A DNA stretch of 64,000 nt from Sclerurus mexicanus (lineage: Eukaryota > Chordata > Aves > Passeriformes > Furnariidae): the NCBI GenBank assembly GCA_013396755.1, contig VWZF01003201.1, positions 310,001-374,000 of the forward strand, written 5' to 3'. A program made the translations under genes and the position numbers. This document shows positions 38,235 through 47,985 of this stretch, piece by piece (the first letter of the stretch is position 1; each line of letters begins with the position of its first letter). Below the pieces are notes generated by a model that worked only from the letters and a program-made list of their open reading frames with translations, made no database searches and was not told where the DNA came from.

Positions 38235-41200
38235 AATAACTAGGCAGTTCACCTGAAATATAAAATTTCATTTGTAGACTATTCTGGGGAAGGAAGTGGT
38301 GGATAATTTCTATTTGAGGCCAATAACCCATCCAGAAATAGCTCCTGAGTTCTGAAGGGGGTGTAGTACTTTCATGGAGCTAGAATTCAGCTTGCCTGTG
38401 AGCTCAATCAAAAACTACTCTAGCCACAGGAATGATGCAAAAAGGAGACTGGAAAATTTATGAAAAACTACTCTAAAAAGGGTTCCTCTTTTCTCTCAGA
38501 TTCAGTTTTGCAAATAAGCAAAATGATATTTCCAAACTATCTGTCACAGCATTAACATGACCTCTGAAAACTGTGACAGCACTTTCTTTGTAGGCTTAAA
38601 ATTCCGATTAATTTTATTAGAGGAGTTGTCCTGCTTTGTCATGCTTTCTTCTGTGGGCAGTCTTCTTTCTTCTTCTTTCTTCTTCTTTCTTTTTTTCTCT
38701 GGAAGTGATATTTTACTAAGGGGGTTGGACTGGAGAAGGGGAGAGCAGGTTAGTGTTCATTTTATTTTGGGAGAGAAAAAGCACCAGTGTTTTCTGCAAG
38801 TAGAATTCTGCATTATGCACTGTAGCCAAAAGACACTCTGTTGTGCAGTGAGGGCCTGCTACATCTTCCTTAATGGCCAGGGGAAAACACCCATTGATTT
38901 TAGCAGAGGCTGGATCCACAGCTTCTGATCATGCTTTCTATTTAAGAAAAAAAAAAGTAGCTCAGCCATGCTGAATAATGGATGCTCTCATTAATTTTCA
39001 CTCTACTATATCGCAGCCTAGTACTCAAACATGAGTAATGTACAACAAACGATACGTGGCTGCATTATACGTTAGTACCCGACAGTGAATACATTGACAT
39101 TTCAGCTCCATGATAAAGATGCAGCACGTGTTCTCTTTCAAGGCACGTCATTATTTGCCTGCCTTCCTTCTGGCTCCTGCTTTTCCTCGAGAACTTCGCA
39201 TGTCTCCTCATTGGCAGTGCTTAGCGTTGGCCATTACGCTGGAAAATCCAAAATCTAGTTTCTCACTTAAATTTCAGTAGCCTGAGAGAAGGCCAGCTCT
39301 CAGCCGGCTGCAGGAGCTGCTGTCCCATGAAGCCTGGCTCTGGCAAAGCCTGCTGGAGAAGGAAACAGCTGGCAGACCCCTTTCTCCAAACCTCACGTGC
39401 ATACGCTCAGTCGTCCTTCAGCTGGTTGTGCTGGGTGGCACAAGGTGGGGGGCCATGAGGAAACCCCAACCCCAAAGCTTAGACAGGACAGTCGCGAGTC
39501 CTTTCTCCTTTCTTTGATTCAGAAAAGCTTCCAAGGCGCAGCAAGGTGTAACTGCTGTCCAAAACCTCGGGGCTGCATCGTGCAAAATTCTTCAGGCCCT
39601 GCAAACTGGTCTCCTCTGACTTCTAGAAGCAGCGCTCATCTCTCTGAAATGCCACTCCAGTGGTTTGGGAGGAAAGCCTTCAGATGGAGCTACATTCTGG
39701 CTGCCCTCTGAAACTGGACTGAGCTCTAAGCTAAATGATGGGGCATGTGGAAAAAGCTAAGCAACTGTGTAGTCACCAGCACGTCTCAGGAGTCAGCGAG
39801 TGAGTCAGAAAATGATGTTAATGGAACAACGGGGAGACATAAATCCTCCTTTAGCAAACATGAATCTGGACTGGACACAATTACAGTGAGCCCAAACCAG
39901 TTTTCAAGAAACACCTTTGTCTTGTATTCTATTGTTTTTCTTCTAAAAATATTAAAATTTCACTGCATATAAGCAGGTTTTTTAAACAGCTTCATGTGGA
40001 ATCCTAGAAGTGTGGCCAGAAGTGTTTGCTGAGCGCTATTGCAGCTGGCCTTGAAATGCATTTTGCATAATTACCAAGGAATGGTCAGCTCAGGACTAGC
40101 TTCTCTTTTTCCTTTCTGCAATTCCCCTTCACCCCTCCTCCTATTTCTAGAAAACACCCTTCCCTCTACCCCCTGTGTTGTTTCCACCACGACTCCAGCT
40201 GTGGACAGCTAAAAGGGACTCTTCAGAGCCTTTCAAAACAGCCCTTTAATCAGCCAGAACGGCTGGCTGCTGATTGAAGAAAGTCATCCATTTGCCTATA
40301 CTCAAGCCCTGAAAACATCACTTCAGCAAAATTCACAGCCCGGATCTGGTTGAAGGCTGAGGCTCAAACTCCCAAGCAGCAACGTCAGCCACTATCATCA
40401 GGCAAACACTTTCTGTACAGTGCAAGGTAACTTTGTACTTAAAGCACGGTCTGGGAAGATTTCAGGCGATCTAGAGTTTGTTCACATCTCTTCAATAAGC
40501 TTTTGCCCTCATCCTATGCATGTAACTCAAGTAACCTTTCCTGCAATTCCCTCGGTTATAAAAAAGGGGATACTGTTTCAGTGTCTGGTACTCAGAGATT
40601 AAATCATGTTTGTAAAGTTTTTTAAAGGATATGAGCCTTCTAGAGACCTTAATTATTATCAACAAGAGATTACCTGGCATCAGTATTACACTGATAAATA
40701 ATCACAGCTTTTATGTTAAGACAGACAAGCATTAAAAAAGCACAGTAAACAGATAGGCACAAAGTTGCATACATACAAAGTTGTTTTTTGCAGCAGACAG
40801 GCAACAAAATAATATTTACGTCTTACATTTCTTTTAAAAAGTACTATGGATAATTGCTTGTCCCTTAATACATTTGGCAGAAGTTACCTGTTCTTCTTCT
40901 TCGCTGCCTGTTCCAGCTAAACTCAAAGAGCTGAGATGCTTGCGAGCGTCAAAGAACTGTGGGATGGAATGAGGAAGAGATTCAGTAAAAGATGACACAC
41001 AAGGTGGATATAATCGCAGAAACCATCTACACAAAGTGCACAAAGGTACTGGCAATGTAAGTTGTTTCTCTCTATAGTCTTAAAGATTAGCAAGGGCACT
41101 GCAAATATAAAGTGTAAGACATGCAGATAAAGAATGAAATAATGCCTAACAAAACTATCATTTAAAAAAAGTCCAGCTTCAAATTATTTTGTTTCTTTTC

Positions 41201-44200
41201 CCAATGACAACCTAGAAAAACATTAGGGAGCTCTCTTATCAACACACTCAAGAGGGAATACAGATTTTTCAGCCTTTTTGGTTTTTTTTTAGGCCTGGCA
41301 GCTCTCTGTAGTCTCTATAAAAAAAAACAGCATTCCCCTGCACACACACAAACATCCTCTCCTTCCTAGTTCTGCATTTTCTGGTGTGATATTTATATTT
41401 TTACAGGAACAGAGATTCTAAGTAGCTGTTTTCAAATAGAGAGAGCATTTTCTCGTTCTGAGTAAGGTATTTCTGAATTGTTCAGCGATAAAACAGTGCT
41501 ACATATAGCAAACCAAATCATTTATTCTGCCTTCCTCACACAGGTAAAACAAGTCATTGAACCTTCATTTTTGTCAGCACTGGAAATACTCACTCTTGTT
41601 CTTGTGCCTGAGTTTAGGCTTTCATGGAGCAAAGACATTTCTGGAGGGCTTCTGGGTAGTCCATCATCTTCAGAACTGGTCCCAGCATCCTCTGTTCGCT
41701 TTGCATGAAGTCCAAACGGAGGTGGAGGCCCCAGTTTCATGGTAGGCTGGAGTTTCAGCTTCAGTGTGGCATAAAATACATTAGCATATGATAGTGATGG
41801 AGGTTTCCCCAGAACATTTTTTAGCTCAGGTCAATGAGCCACCATTAGTTTAACTTCGCAACTGAATGATCCATAACATAGGATATCTGCCTTTCAACAT
41901 TCTCTTAGGGAGTCAAACAACATATCCATTTTTGAGCTATCATTTAAATAGAACCATGATACTGCTGTCTAATTTACAAATGTAACATTTAATGTAAGCT
42001 GCAGACAGATGTTACTTACTAATCAAATGTTCAACCACAAATATTAACCCCCAAAAATCAAGTCTGGAAAGACATTCCACCTCTTACATTTGAAAAAAAT
42101 TATGTTGTGTAAATTACCTGTAAAGCTCTAATCCGATCAGAAATGTTTTCTTGAGAAAACACTCTCACTGGCCTTGCAGGCTCTTGCCCAGTCTCAAGGA
42201 TGAAAATGCTATCATGTGACAAAGCTCTGCTTCCCATAATGCCTTGATGTGTCCTGGAATAATATAACAAAGGAGCGAAAACATACAGACTTTTTTGGCA
42301 GTTCTCTTAACTCAGGTGGTCTGTTGGACGTGGAGTGGAAGACAGGTGTGTGCAGCATATGTTGCAAACAAGATTCCATATATCACAAACAAGATTCCAT
42401 GTATCACAAACAGGATTCCATATATCGCAAACAAGATTCCAGACTTCTCCATGAATACAACTCAGTCGTTCAAGCTAAGCTAAGTAACACTTTCAAAAAT
42501 CAAACGAACATTTACAAATGCTGTTATCTGTCCCATTAACAAATTGAATCAAGGTTAAAAAGATAGTTTAACCCAAAAAATTGTGTTTTATCTTATGGAA
42601 AAAGCTACTGCCCCTTGGCTGGAAGCCAGCAGGTGGGTGGTGTGACAGTGCCAAGGGCAAGCCCAGGTGTGAAACGAAGGAGTTCAAATAAAGGAGCCTG
42701 TAGCTGAGATGGACTAACTTCTTGCTAATGTAAAAAGATGTCTTGCAAATGCCTGACTGTTACTATAGGAAGAGTAAATACATTTTACTATCTAAATGTG
42801 GTACAGCATTTAATGTCTCTCTGCCACACAGACCATTGGCAAAAATATATCAGGCGATGTCATTCTCACATAGAATCATGTACATAAATCCTTACATGAT
42901 GCTTACAAAGTGCTGTGCTTTATATCAAGATCCCTGTGACTTTCTCTTATGAGCATGTGGGACACTCTTTGTGGCCTAGTGAGAGGAAGTGAGAGATGCT
43001 TTGTGGGCAGTTTCTCTCATATTCTGTTTCCTACTTTTGACGCTTGCATTGTGTAAGTTCTTTTGCAAATGGTGCACCATGGTGGGATATGAGCACCTTG
43101 TTTCCTTACAGGAATGCTGCAGGAGACCCCCAGACGGACAGCTAGCTGAACGAGGTCTCTTTTGCTCATTTTCCTCAGCTTAGCTCATAGCCTAACTAAG
43201 CAGGGACCAAAAATGTGTGCACACAGCACACACCTTCTTTTATGTTTGTTTGGTTTGTTTTTTTTTTTTAATAAGGGAGCTATGAAATGGCAAATGAGAG
43301 CGCAGGATACAGAACTTTTTGGGTTCATGTAGCTGTCGAGTTAATTGAGCAGGCACTCTTAAAAAAACCTCAAAAAAACCTGTATATTTTTGGATCTTAG
43401 ATACTGTCATAGGGACATTCAGGACAAACATAAACAAACATGGCAGAAAGTAACATTTTCCTCATAATGGCTGCTATAAATATGTTCAATAAAACAATAG
43501 CAGGAAAAAGTTGATGCAGAAGGAAGGAAAGCCTCCTACTTCTGCTTAATGTATTAGAGCCATTAGAAGAACATTTTATCTAAATGAAAAGGTGATCCAA
43601 GGTCAGACAGATCTAAGAGCAACTTGCAAAGTATGTGCCAGTCAGGGCTGTGACGGCTGCCCAATGTGCCAACATTTTCCAAGGACTGTGATGGCAGCCA
43701 GATAAGCAGTGTGGTTGCATGTGCACATTTATCCCAGCATGCCATCCTCATTTTCTCTCTTTGGCAGATGCATACCTCCAAAACGCATAATGCCCCTCAG
43801 ATTACAAGTGTTCAGATTGATTTTCCTTCCTTTCAAAGAATCTCCTGGTCTTTTGTCTGTCTAAACAAATCTTAAGAAACAATAACGTAACAACCCTTCA
43901 AGTTAGGGCACAGGCATATGGCCAAAACAGCCAAAGATTGTACCCACTCAGTCATGACCTCATTGAGTTGTGTATGAGGCGAAGAAAATCTCACCATCCA
44001 TGTCTACTAAATAGGTTGTCAAACAACACTATAGACCACCTGGTGCTGCAGGCTCAGAATTCCTGGGACTTCAAGATGGACTAACATGACTGGTGCCAAG
44101 GCCACAAAAGCCTAAAAACCACACAACCCAAAAACCCAAACAAAAAAAAACCCTAATAAAAAAAAAAATTAAAAAAAATAATTGTTAATAATTTCTTTTG

Positions 44201-46480
44201 GTTGTTTGGCGCTTCCTGGTGGCCACACCGTATAATGTTTTAAATGGCTGCGATGTTTTTTCTCTCCTGTCCCTGGACACAGCAGCATCTCTCACTTGAG
44301 GACCACGAGGCTTGTTCTGAAAGGCAAAACATCCACCAATGCCAGGACCTGCTTTTCAGGCAGCCAAGGAGGAGGCAGTCCATCTCGCCACTCAGGAATA
44401 CATTTGAACTTTAGACAGGGTTTCTTATGGTTACCTTTCCTAGTGGGTAACATTCCTGCCTGAACGAAGACAGGATTTTCGGAGTCAGGTAGATATACAG
44501 GCTGGGATTCATCTGGTCTAACTTCAGACATTAAAATACAGGTATTTCCATCAGAGCCGGTCACCACTGGCTCCTGTTTACATTCAGTGGGGAGATATAG
44601 GCACTTCTAGAGCCTATTTCACACACAAGGTTAATTCAAGCTTCCTTAGTAATGTTGACTTCTCTCAGATGACTATAAAAGGCTGGTGACTAACAATCCC
44701 TGTCCATGGCAGAGGGATTGGAACTACAGGATCTTTAAAGTTCCCTTCCAACTCAAACTATTCTATGAATCTATGGGTCTGTAACTCAGATGCAGACACT
44801 TGTCCTTTGGTCAAAGGAATCCTATGTAAACAGGGGAAATAAAGGCTTCAGAGCCCCTGGTTTCATTTGCAGTCGTCCCCTTACTCCTTCCTTGCTTTCA
44901 AAACCTGGCATAAATGGCTAGGCAACTAAATTTCTTTAAAAATCCTTAGGGACTTCAGGGGCAAAAGACAATCCTTGTAGGATATAAGCTGAGTATCTTA
45001 TTCATTTTTGAAGATTGGGAATTACATTCTTTTGAAACTATAACCGAAGACTTATTTATGATTAAATTAAAGCTATTTTTAGTTAATCTTTCTTGCTCGA
45101 CCCTATCCAATTACCTTCTGATTTATCCTGCATCAGCCATTTTAATTTGTACTTTCCTGGAAAAAGCAACTCTTTGAAAAGTCAGCATTCTGAACAAGGG
45201 GAGGAGGCAATTTTGGGGTGTCTTTAATCTACAAACAGTGTAGCAGTTCTGCATTTGTTTACCGGAGTCCAAAGACTTACTCAAGTTCATCTTCAGAATC
45301 ATCATGAATGTGCATGTCATGAGAGGCCATAACATCACTTGTTGACTGGCATAACTTCAGACTGCTGCTTGCAGAAGATGTCTCTTTTCTTTTCTTTTTA
45401 CCAAAAAACTTTTTGAAAGATTTGAACTTCGATTTTTTCTTTCCTAAGTGAAGAAACGTAAACAGGATGCAACCAGCAGCATGTGCAAATTTTTGAACAA
45501 TAATAATTCCATTATGATTTTTTACATATGTGGCTTTTTTTCCTGGAAAATGCATTGCAGTTCACTCTTGCATTAATGTCCTTCAAGACTATACTGTTAG
45601 CATGAAATTACTGTTATCTTGGAGAATGGATTGCAATGTTTATGAGACATAAGAAATAACTGATGGTGTAGAATCATTTCTAATGGAGCTTCTACCTGCC
45701 TCTTGAGGTAATTAAACCGTGAAGGAAAAATTCGGTCTTAACAGCCTGGGAAACAGAAAAGAAATTACAACTTGGGAACCCACTGCTTTTGTTCAGTAAG
45801 CTAAATAGTGATGATAAGGGCAATGCTACCAAAACCAATTTAAATGTAGAAAAGGCATACCTAGGTGAATGTACAGTGTTGGGAGGCTAATGCTTTGAAA
45901 ATATTGGGTTTATAATACATCTCAGAATATTTTGAATGATAATTATGAGACTCAATGGATCACAAAGTATTAAACCAGAAATCAGGCAATAACCTTGAAA
46001 AGCAATTTCAGTGAGGAAGGGCCTGAAGTAGGATCAGTTGCAAGCTCTGTGAAGGAAACTATTTAAAATTAAATCAGTGCTTTGTATAAGACATTCCAGC
46101 ATCTTGTGCATGTCCCGTTTAAGTTGGCATGACAGCACTGTGAGGCACCCCTATCAGCATTTCATTTATTCTTGGATTTTGTTGGGTAAAAAGGTCACAA
46201 GATGCTACAGAAATCTTCTTTCAAGCTTCTGAAAATGTCAAAAAGAAAAAACAAAAAACCAAACCAAACCAAAAAACAGCTCTTGGAAACAGGAGAAGAG
46301 AAAGGCAGAATGCATTCTCTAAACAAACAGATTCACTTCTGTGTTAGAGCTAAAGCATTGAAGCTGAAGAAATCACTGCACTTTCCAGTCACCGGGGGAG
46401 GGTGCAATTCTACCTGAGTTGTCCTCTCCATCTCCTTCAGTCTCTCGCATCTTAGGGTCCATTATCCTTGACGAGCTCAT
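21174..46480 (-). CDS. CRACDL: CRACDL, CRACD-like actin regulator (ten-exon gene span)
   Basis: Ten minus-strand exons join at nine GT-AG junctions into a 971-codon open frame (listed individually). I identify it as CRACDL/KIAA1211L from the conserved N-terminus: basic KKKSKFKSFKKFFGKKKRKE, then GSRALSHDSIFI, PVRVFSQENISDRI, the SSEDDGLPRSPPEMSLLHE block and LDNSAAKHKL. These belong to the family region annotated as DUF4592. The long middle is acidic and serine-rich and looks disordered. The C-terminus carries two PxWxxxAxxK motifs. The paralogue CRACD inhibits actin capping protein and promotes filament growth; a similar role here is inferred. I see no signal peptide or membrane segment. MGAT4A lies downstream on the same strand, as in human. 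KIAA1211 and KIAA1210 are paralogues, but synteny and length favour CRACDL. Confidence 0.9.
21338..22162 (-). other. CRACDL: CRACDL intron 9
   Basis: This 825-bp intron has a somewhat weak donor (CCTG|GTAGGA) and a good acceptor. I saw no repeat or other feature in it. Confidence 0.75.
22163..22298 (-). CDS. CRACDL: CRACDL exon 9
   Basis: A very strong acceptor (CCCTCTCTCTGTGCCTAG) is followed by 45 codons and one base, about residues 873-917. They begin GSVKQQWSKPFHSAPKTT and end NSLSHYVP. The content is basic and serine-rich. The donor GTAGGA is weak, but joining to exon 10 in phase 1 gives an uninterrupted frame. Confidence 0.85.
22299..23966 (-). other. CRACDL: CRACDL intron 8
   Basis: A 1.67-kb intron with consensus ends. 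I noticed no mobile element or secondary exon in it. Confidence 0.75.
23967..24166 (-). CDS. CRACDL: CRACDL exon 8 (PAWISIARQK motif)
   Basis: Acceptor AATCTGTCAACAG, donor ACAGAG|GTACTT. Two bases complete a glutamate split with exon 7, followed by 66 codons (about residues 806-872). The motif EPAWISIARQKQRG, about residues 827-840, is a family hallmark near the C-terminus of CRACD-type proteins. It is followed by a highly charged Lys/Glu-rich stretch (EKQNKEKEQTE). Confidence 0.92.
24590..24962 (+). mobile_element. CR1 LINE 3' fragment
   Basis: A clear plus-oriented CR1 end about 370 bp long. It runs from AGAGAAGAGGAGGCTAAGGG through AAAGATTCTTCACCCAGAGG, GGGCACTGGAACAGGCTCCC and GGACTTGATGATCCTTGTGG to a tail of CATATTCTGTGATTCTGAT. 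The good match to CR1 phrasing suggests a moderately young, 5'-truncated copy. It is antisense to CRACDL. Confidence 0.92.
26410..26860 (-). mobile_element. Old degraded CR1-like fragment
   Basis: It begins ACAGAATAATAGAGAGTAAG, a diverged CR1 tail in minus orientation. It continues through GGCTGGGAGAGATCTC and AGGCAACCTATCCTATGGC, then AT-rich phrases typical of old CR1 3' regions. High divergence makes the far boundary approximate. Confidence 0.55.
28768..28885. other. Isolated CpG-rich patch in CRACDL intron 7
   Basis: Roughly 120 bp contains a cluster of CpG dinucleotides (for example GTCGGTCGG, GCGCCG, CTCCGGCG) in otherwise CpG-poor intron. It has no recognised gene, repeat or clear splice structure. 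It could be a small regulatory element or a piece of a GC-rich insertion. Confidence 0.35.
32408..32438 (+). repeat. (TA)n with short CA/CG interruption
   Basis: Alternating TA runs flank CACACG, so the two halves are nearly inverted and could form a cruciform. A simple dinucleotide repeat. Confidence 0.85.
33588..35175 (-). CDS. CRACDL: CRACDL exon 7 (large central exon)
   Basis: A 1588-nt exon contributing 529 codons plus one base, about residues 277-805. The acceptor is TTTCTTGCAG|AGGACC and the donor CCTG|GTAAGC. It opens RTLSESLTDLSCTPEEEEEE, the conserved link from the N-terminal family region to an acidic, Ser/Glu/Pro-rich tract expected to be disordered. Short conserved-looking islands include RPRTRSLHFPERSELESPL, FQVKLRSTSLSLKYRD and KPPLPKKPAL, a proline-rich SH3-type ligand sequence. 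The open frame runs through the donor for a few codons (PPKTF then stop), so intron retention would truncate the protein at once. Confidence 0.95.
35176..37437 (-). other. CRACDL: CRACDL intron 6
   Basis: A 2.26-kb intron. Its main feature is an uninterrupted purine tract, largely GAAA repeats, at 36580-36731. The rest is AT-rich and unremarkable. Confidence 0.8.
36580..36731 (+). repeat. (GAAA)n microsatellite / 152-nt pure purine tract
   Basis: Every base from 36580 to 36731 on the plus strand is A or G, mostly in AAAG units with a few GAGA and AAAAAG interruptions. The CRACDL pre-mRNA would carry the pyrimidine strand (CTTT)n. Confidence 0.97.
37438..37665 (-). CDS. CRACDL: CRACDL exon 6 (LDNSAAKHKL family block)
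   Basis: Acceptor TTTTTTTTTCCAG, donor TCTCAG|GTATTT. It has exactly 76 codons with phase 0 at both ends (about residues 201-276). It carries LDNSAAKHKLLIKPRNQRSS, the most recognisable conserved block of the KIAA1211/KIAA1211L family. Upstream of that is a Ser/Thr-rich region with SHSTDGQLFTRHES and SPRTSDS. Confidence 0.95.
38181..38234 (+). repeat. (TG)n(TA)n-(TA)n(CA)n dinucleotide inverted repeat
   Basis: A TG run passes into a TA run, then a TG spacer, then TA and CA runs. Positions 38181-38200 are the exact reverse complement of 38203-38222, giving a 20-bp hairpin stem with a 2-nt loop. Confidence 0.95.
38661..38700 (+). repeat. Pyrimidine tract with tandem TCTTCTTTCT
   Basis: Forty pyrimidines in a row. 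The 10-mer TCTTCTTTCT is repeated exactly three times, followed by a T-rich tail. Confidence 0.9.
40888..40956 (-). CDS. CRACDL: CRACDL exon 5 (69-nt small exon)
   Basis: A strong acceptor (CTCTTCCTCATTCCATCCCACAG region) and a GTAACT donor bound 23 codons, FFDARKHLSSLSLAGTGSEE and onward to EEQ, about residues 178-200. Both flanking introns are phase 0, so the exon can be skipped without a frameshift. I do not clearly recall this peptide in the mammalian protein. It may be an alternative exon, but the splice sites are very good. Confidence 0.8.
40957..41593 (-). other. CRACDL: CRACDL intron 4
   Basis: A 637-bp intron with GTGAGT donor and CCCACAG acceptor. I noticed nothing else in it. Confidence 0.8.
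41594..41758 (-). CDS. CRACDL: CRACDL exon 4 (SSEDDGLPRSPPEMSLLHE block)
   Basis: Fifty-five codons with phase 0 at both ends (about residues 123-177). It begins LKLQPTMKLGPPPPFG, then an SSEDDGLPRSPPEMSLLHE block that is strongly family-like. The acceptor CACACTGAAG lacks a strong pyrimidine tract, but the frame and the conserved protein support it. The donor is ACAAGA|GTGAGT. Confidence 0.93.
41759..42117 (-). other. CRACDL: CRACDL intron 3
   Basis: A short 359-bp AT-rich intron. No further feature seen. Confidence 0.85.
42118..42253 (-). CDS. CRACDL: CRACDL exon 3 (ALSHDSIFI block)
   Basis: Acceptor TATATTATTCCAG, donor TTACAG|GTAATT. One base completes a glutamate split with exon 2, then 45 codons (about residues 77-122). 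It contains GSRALSHDSIFILETGQ and PVRVFSQENISDRIRALQ, the signature N-terminal motifs of this family. Confidence 0.96.
42364..42447 (+). repeat. 21-bp minisatellite, four copies
   Basis: Four head-to-tail units of consensus ACAAACAAGATTCCATATATC start at 42364, 42385, 42406 and 42427. The last unit diverges at its end. The period is divisible by three. It lies about 110 bp from the CRACDL exon 3 acceptor. Confidence 0.95.
44292..44606 (-). other. Unassigned 104-codon open frame in CRACDL intron 2
   Basis: On the minus strand a frame is open from just after a TAG (44609-44607) to a TGA at 44294-44292. Its composition is balanced, with many Pro, Glu and several Cys residues, for example SEVRPDESQPVYLPDSENP and KPCLKFKCIPEWRDGLPPPW. 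I do not recognise it. An AG lies before it, but splicing from exon 2 there would put the frame out of phase, so it is not an obvious alternative CRACDL end. It may be chance or a remnant of another gene. Confidence 0.25.
44695..44775 (+). mobile_element. CR1 LINE 3'-terminal fragment
   Basis: CCATGGCAGAGGGATTGGAA, then AAAGTTCCCTTCCAACTCAA and CTATTCTATGAATCTATGGG, form a diverged but clear CR1 3' end in plus orientation. Only the last 80 bases or so are present. Confidence 0.82.
45281..45443 (-). CDS. CRACDL: CRACDL exon 2 (basic KFFGKKKRK motif)
   Basis: Acceptor GTTTCTTCACTTAG, donor ACTTGA|GTAAGT. It encodes KKKSKFKSFKKFFGKKKRKE followed by a serine-rich segment and SEDELE (about residues 23-77). 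The Lys/Phe-rich block is the conserved N-terminal hallmark of CRACD-family proteins and could bind acidic partners, membranes or nucleic acid (inference). Phases match exons 1 and 3. Confidence 0.95.
45444..46413 (-). other. CRACDL: CRACDL intron 1 (between first coding exons)
   Basis: A 970-bp intron with GTAGAA donor. It contains a short AAAAC/CCAAA low-complexity patch near 46.24-46.28 kb and nothing else I recognise. Confidence 0.75.
46414..46480 (-). CDS. CRACDL: CRACDL exon 1 (first coding exon)
   Basis: The exon as spliced runs 46414-46490, with acceptor TTTTTCCACCTCCTTTAG and donor CTCAG|GTAGAA. It encodes MSSSRIMDPKMRETEGDGED, then NS and the first base of a glycine codon. The ATG at 46480 is the first in frame in this exon. 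The ATG at 46462 (MDPKMRE) has a better Kozak context, with A at -3 and G at +4, and may be the real start. No in-frame stop precedes the first ATG within the exon, so an upstream coding extension is not excluded. Confidence 0.8.
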
Positions 46481-47749
46481 GTGACAATCACTAAAGGAGG
46501 TGGAAAAAGTGTTAGTCATATCAGCAGAATAACAATACTTCACTTTCTATGTGTATATATACATACGTACAAGTTACTAAAATATAAAAATATAAAATAG
46601 GATATTATGAGTATGCTTACATAATATGTGTCTACATATATATCTAAATATGTTTGTGTGTATAAATAAGCATACATAAAATATAAGAATGTCCCATATG
46701 ATACTTACTAGGCTAAGGTATAATAAATTCCACAGACTATTTCCATTTAAAGGAGACAATAGTACATGACTGTTCAGTTGACCAACTAGCCCCTCCTGTC
46801 TGAAAACTGAGTTTGGTGAATTTTCCAGTGCTTCTAAACACATGCATCAGAGGAGGTGGCTTCTTTGATTCTCCCTTTCTGAGCCTATTTGGGACCATAG
46901 AAAAAACGATAATTACAGCATTTGGGTAAGTGCACAAGTAACAAGAGTAAAGAACTCCATGCACTCTTCCTTTATTTATAACCAATCTGAAGTATGCTGC
47001 AGATTGTAGTTTTCCTTCTTTTTTAAGCAACTCGTGAAAAGGTGATGACTCTTTCTAATACTCTGTGTAGACAACACAAAAATAGAAGTAAAAACAAGCC
47101 AATTAATTTTCTTATTTTCTTCTCCCCTCTTTGCTTTTTGGAAGTACTATATCACTTCATTTATTAAGGTTCCTAAATTAAAACATATTTCCAAAATTGT
47201 ACATATCCCACGCCTGAAGACAGTTTATCTGTAATTTAAATTGCATTTCCAGAGCAGTATTCTGTTTGTGTTCTCTTCTCTTCATCTGAAGAGCCATGAT
47301 TTCATGGTCAGGGCAGAATAAAGTAATGGATGCCGTTGACCGGATAGTGAGTTAAAATGCTGTAGAGTCGCTCTTTGGGCTGTCATGGTGACAGATGCTC
47401 ATGCCTCAGCCTGGATGGGAGGATGAGTACACTGTGGCTGTTTTGATCCCCTCAAGTACCAGGAGACTTAAGTAACAAGGTTCATGAATTCAAAGAGTTA
47501 GCGAAATGGAAATGAAACATTTATTACTCAAATCTGAAACGCAACACATCGCCTGAACCGTCAGCAGCCACTTGAGATGGGCCAGGACAAATGGCTGCAC
47601 AACAGCCACAGCAAAGGCCCCCGTGCTGCCCAGAGGCTCCAGGGCTTCTGTGCCAGCTGGACCCACACCTTGGTTGTAAAACACCCCCTGCCACCACCCG
47701 CTGGGAAACAAATCTGAATTAAACACAAACACGAGGGTGAGCAACTTTT

Positions 47750-47985
47750 GGTTGGAGACGTATGGAGAATTAGTAAGGAACAAACAGACATGGATGAGGG
47801 CGCTGAGGCGCTGGAACAGGTTGCCCAGAGAAGATGTGGATGCCACATCCCTTGAAGTGTTCAAGGCCAGGCTGGATGGGGCTTTGAGCAACACAGTCAA
47901 GTGGAAGGTGTCCCTGCCCATGGCAGGGAGGTTGGAACTAGGTGGGTTTTAAGGTCCGTTCCAGCACAAACCATTCTGTGATTCC
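47750..47985 (+). mobile_element. CR1 LINE 3' fragment
   Basis: GGCGCTGGAACAGGTTGCCC, AAGTGTTCAAGGCCAGGCTG, CCCATGGCAGGGAGGTTGGA and a tail ending CCATTCTGTGATTCCAGG make this an unmistakable plus-oriented CR1 end. The low divergence suggests one of the younger copies in the window. Confidence 0.93.

Larger units (their letters stand above)
37666..40887 (-). other. CRACDL: CRACDL intron 5
   Basis: A 3.2-kb intron containing a TG/TA/CA inverted repeat (38181-38234) and a pyrimidine tract (38661-38700). No mobile element was recognised. Confidence 0.75.
42254..45280 (-). other. CRACDL: CRACDL intron 2
   Basis: A 3.0-kb intron. It holds a 21-bp minisatellite next to exon 3, a low-complexity A-rich patch near 44.1 kb, an unexplained 104-codon open frame on the same strand (44292-44606) and a short CR1 tail (44695-44775). 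Confidence 0.75.

Noticed and set aside
44100..44185. A-rich tract resembling a retrocopy poly-A tail near the 104-codon frame
   Set aside because: The tract is A-rich on the plus strand, opposite to the open frame, and consists of mixed low-complexity sequence. It is not a tail for that frame.
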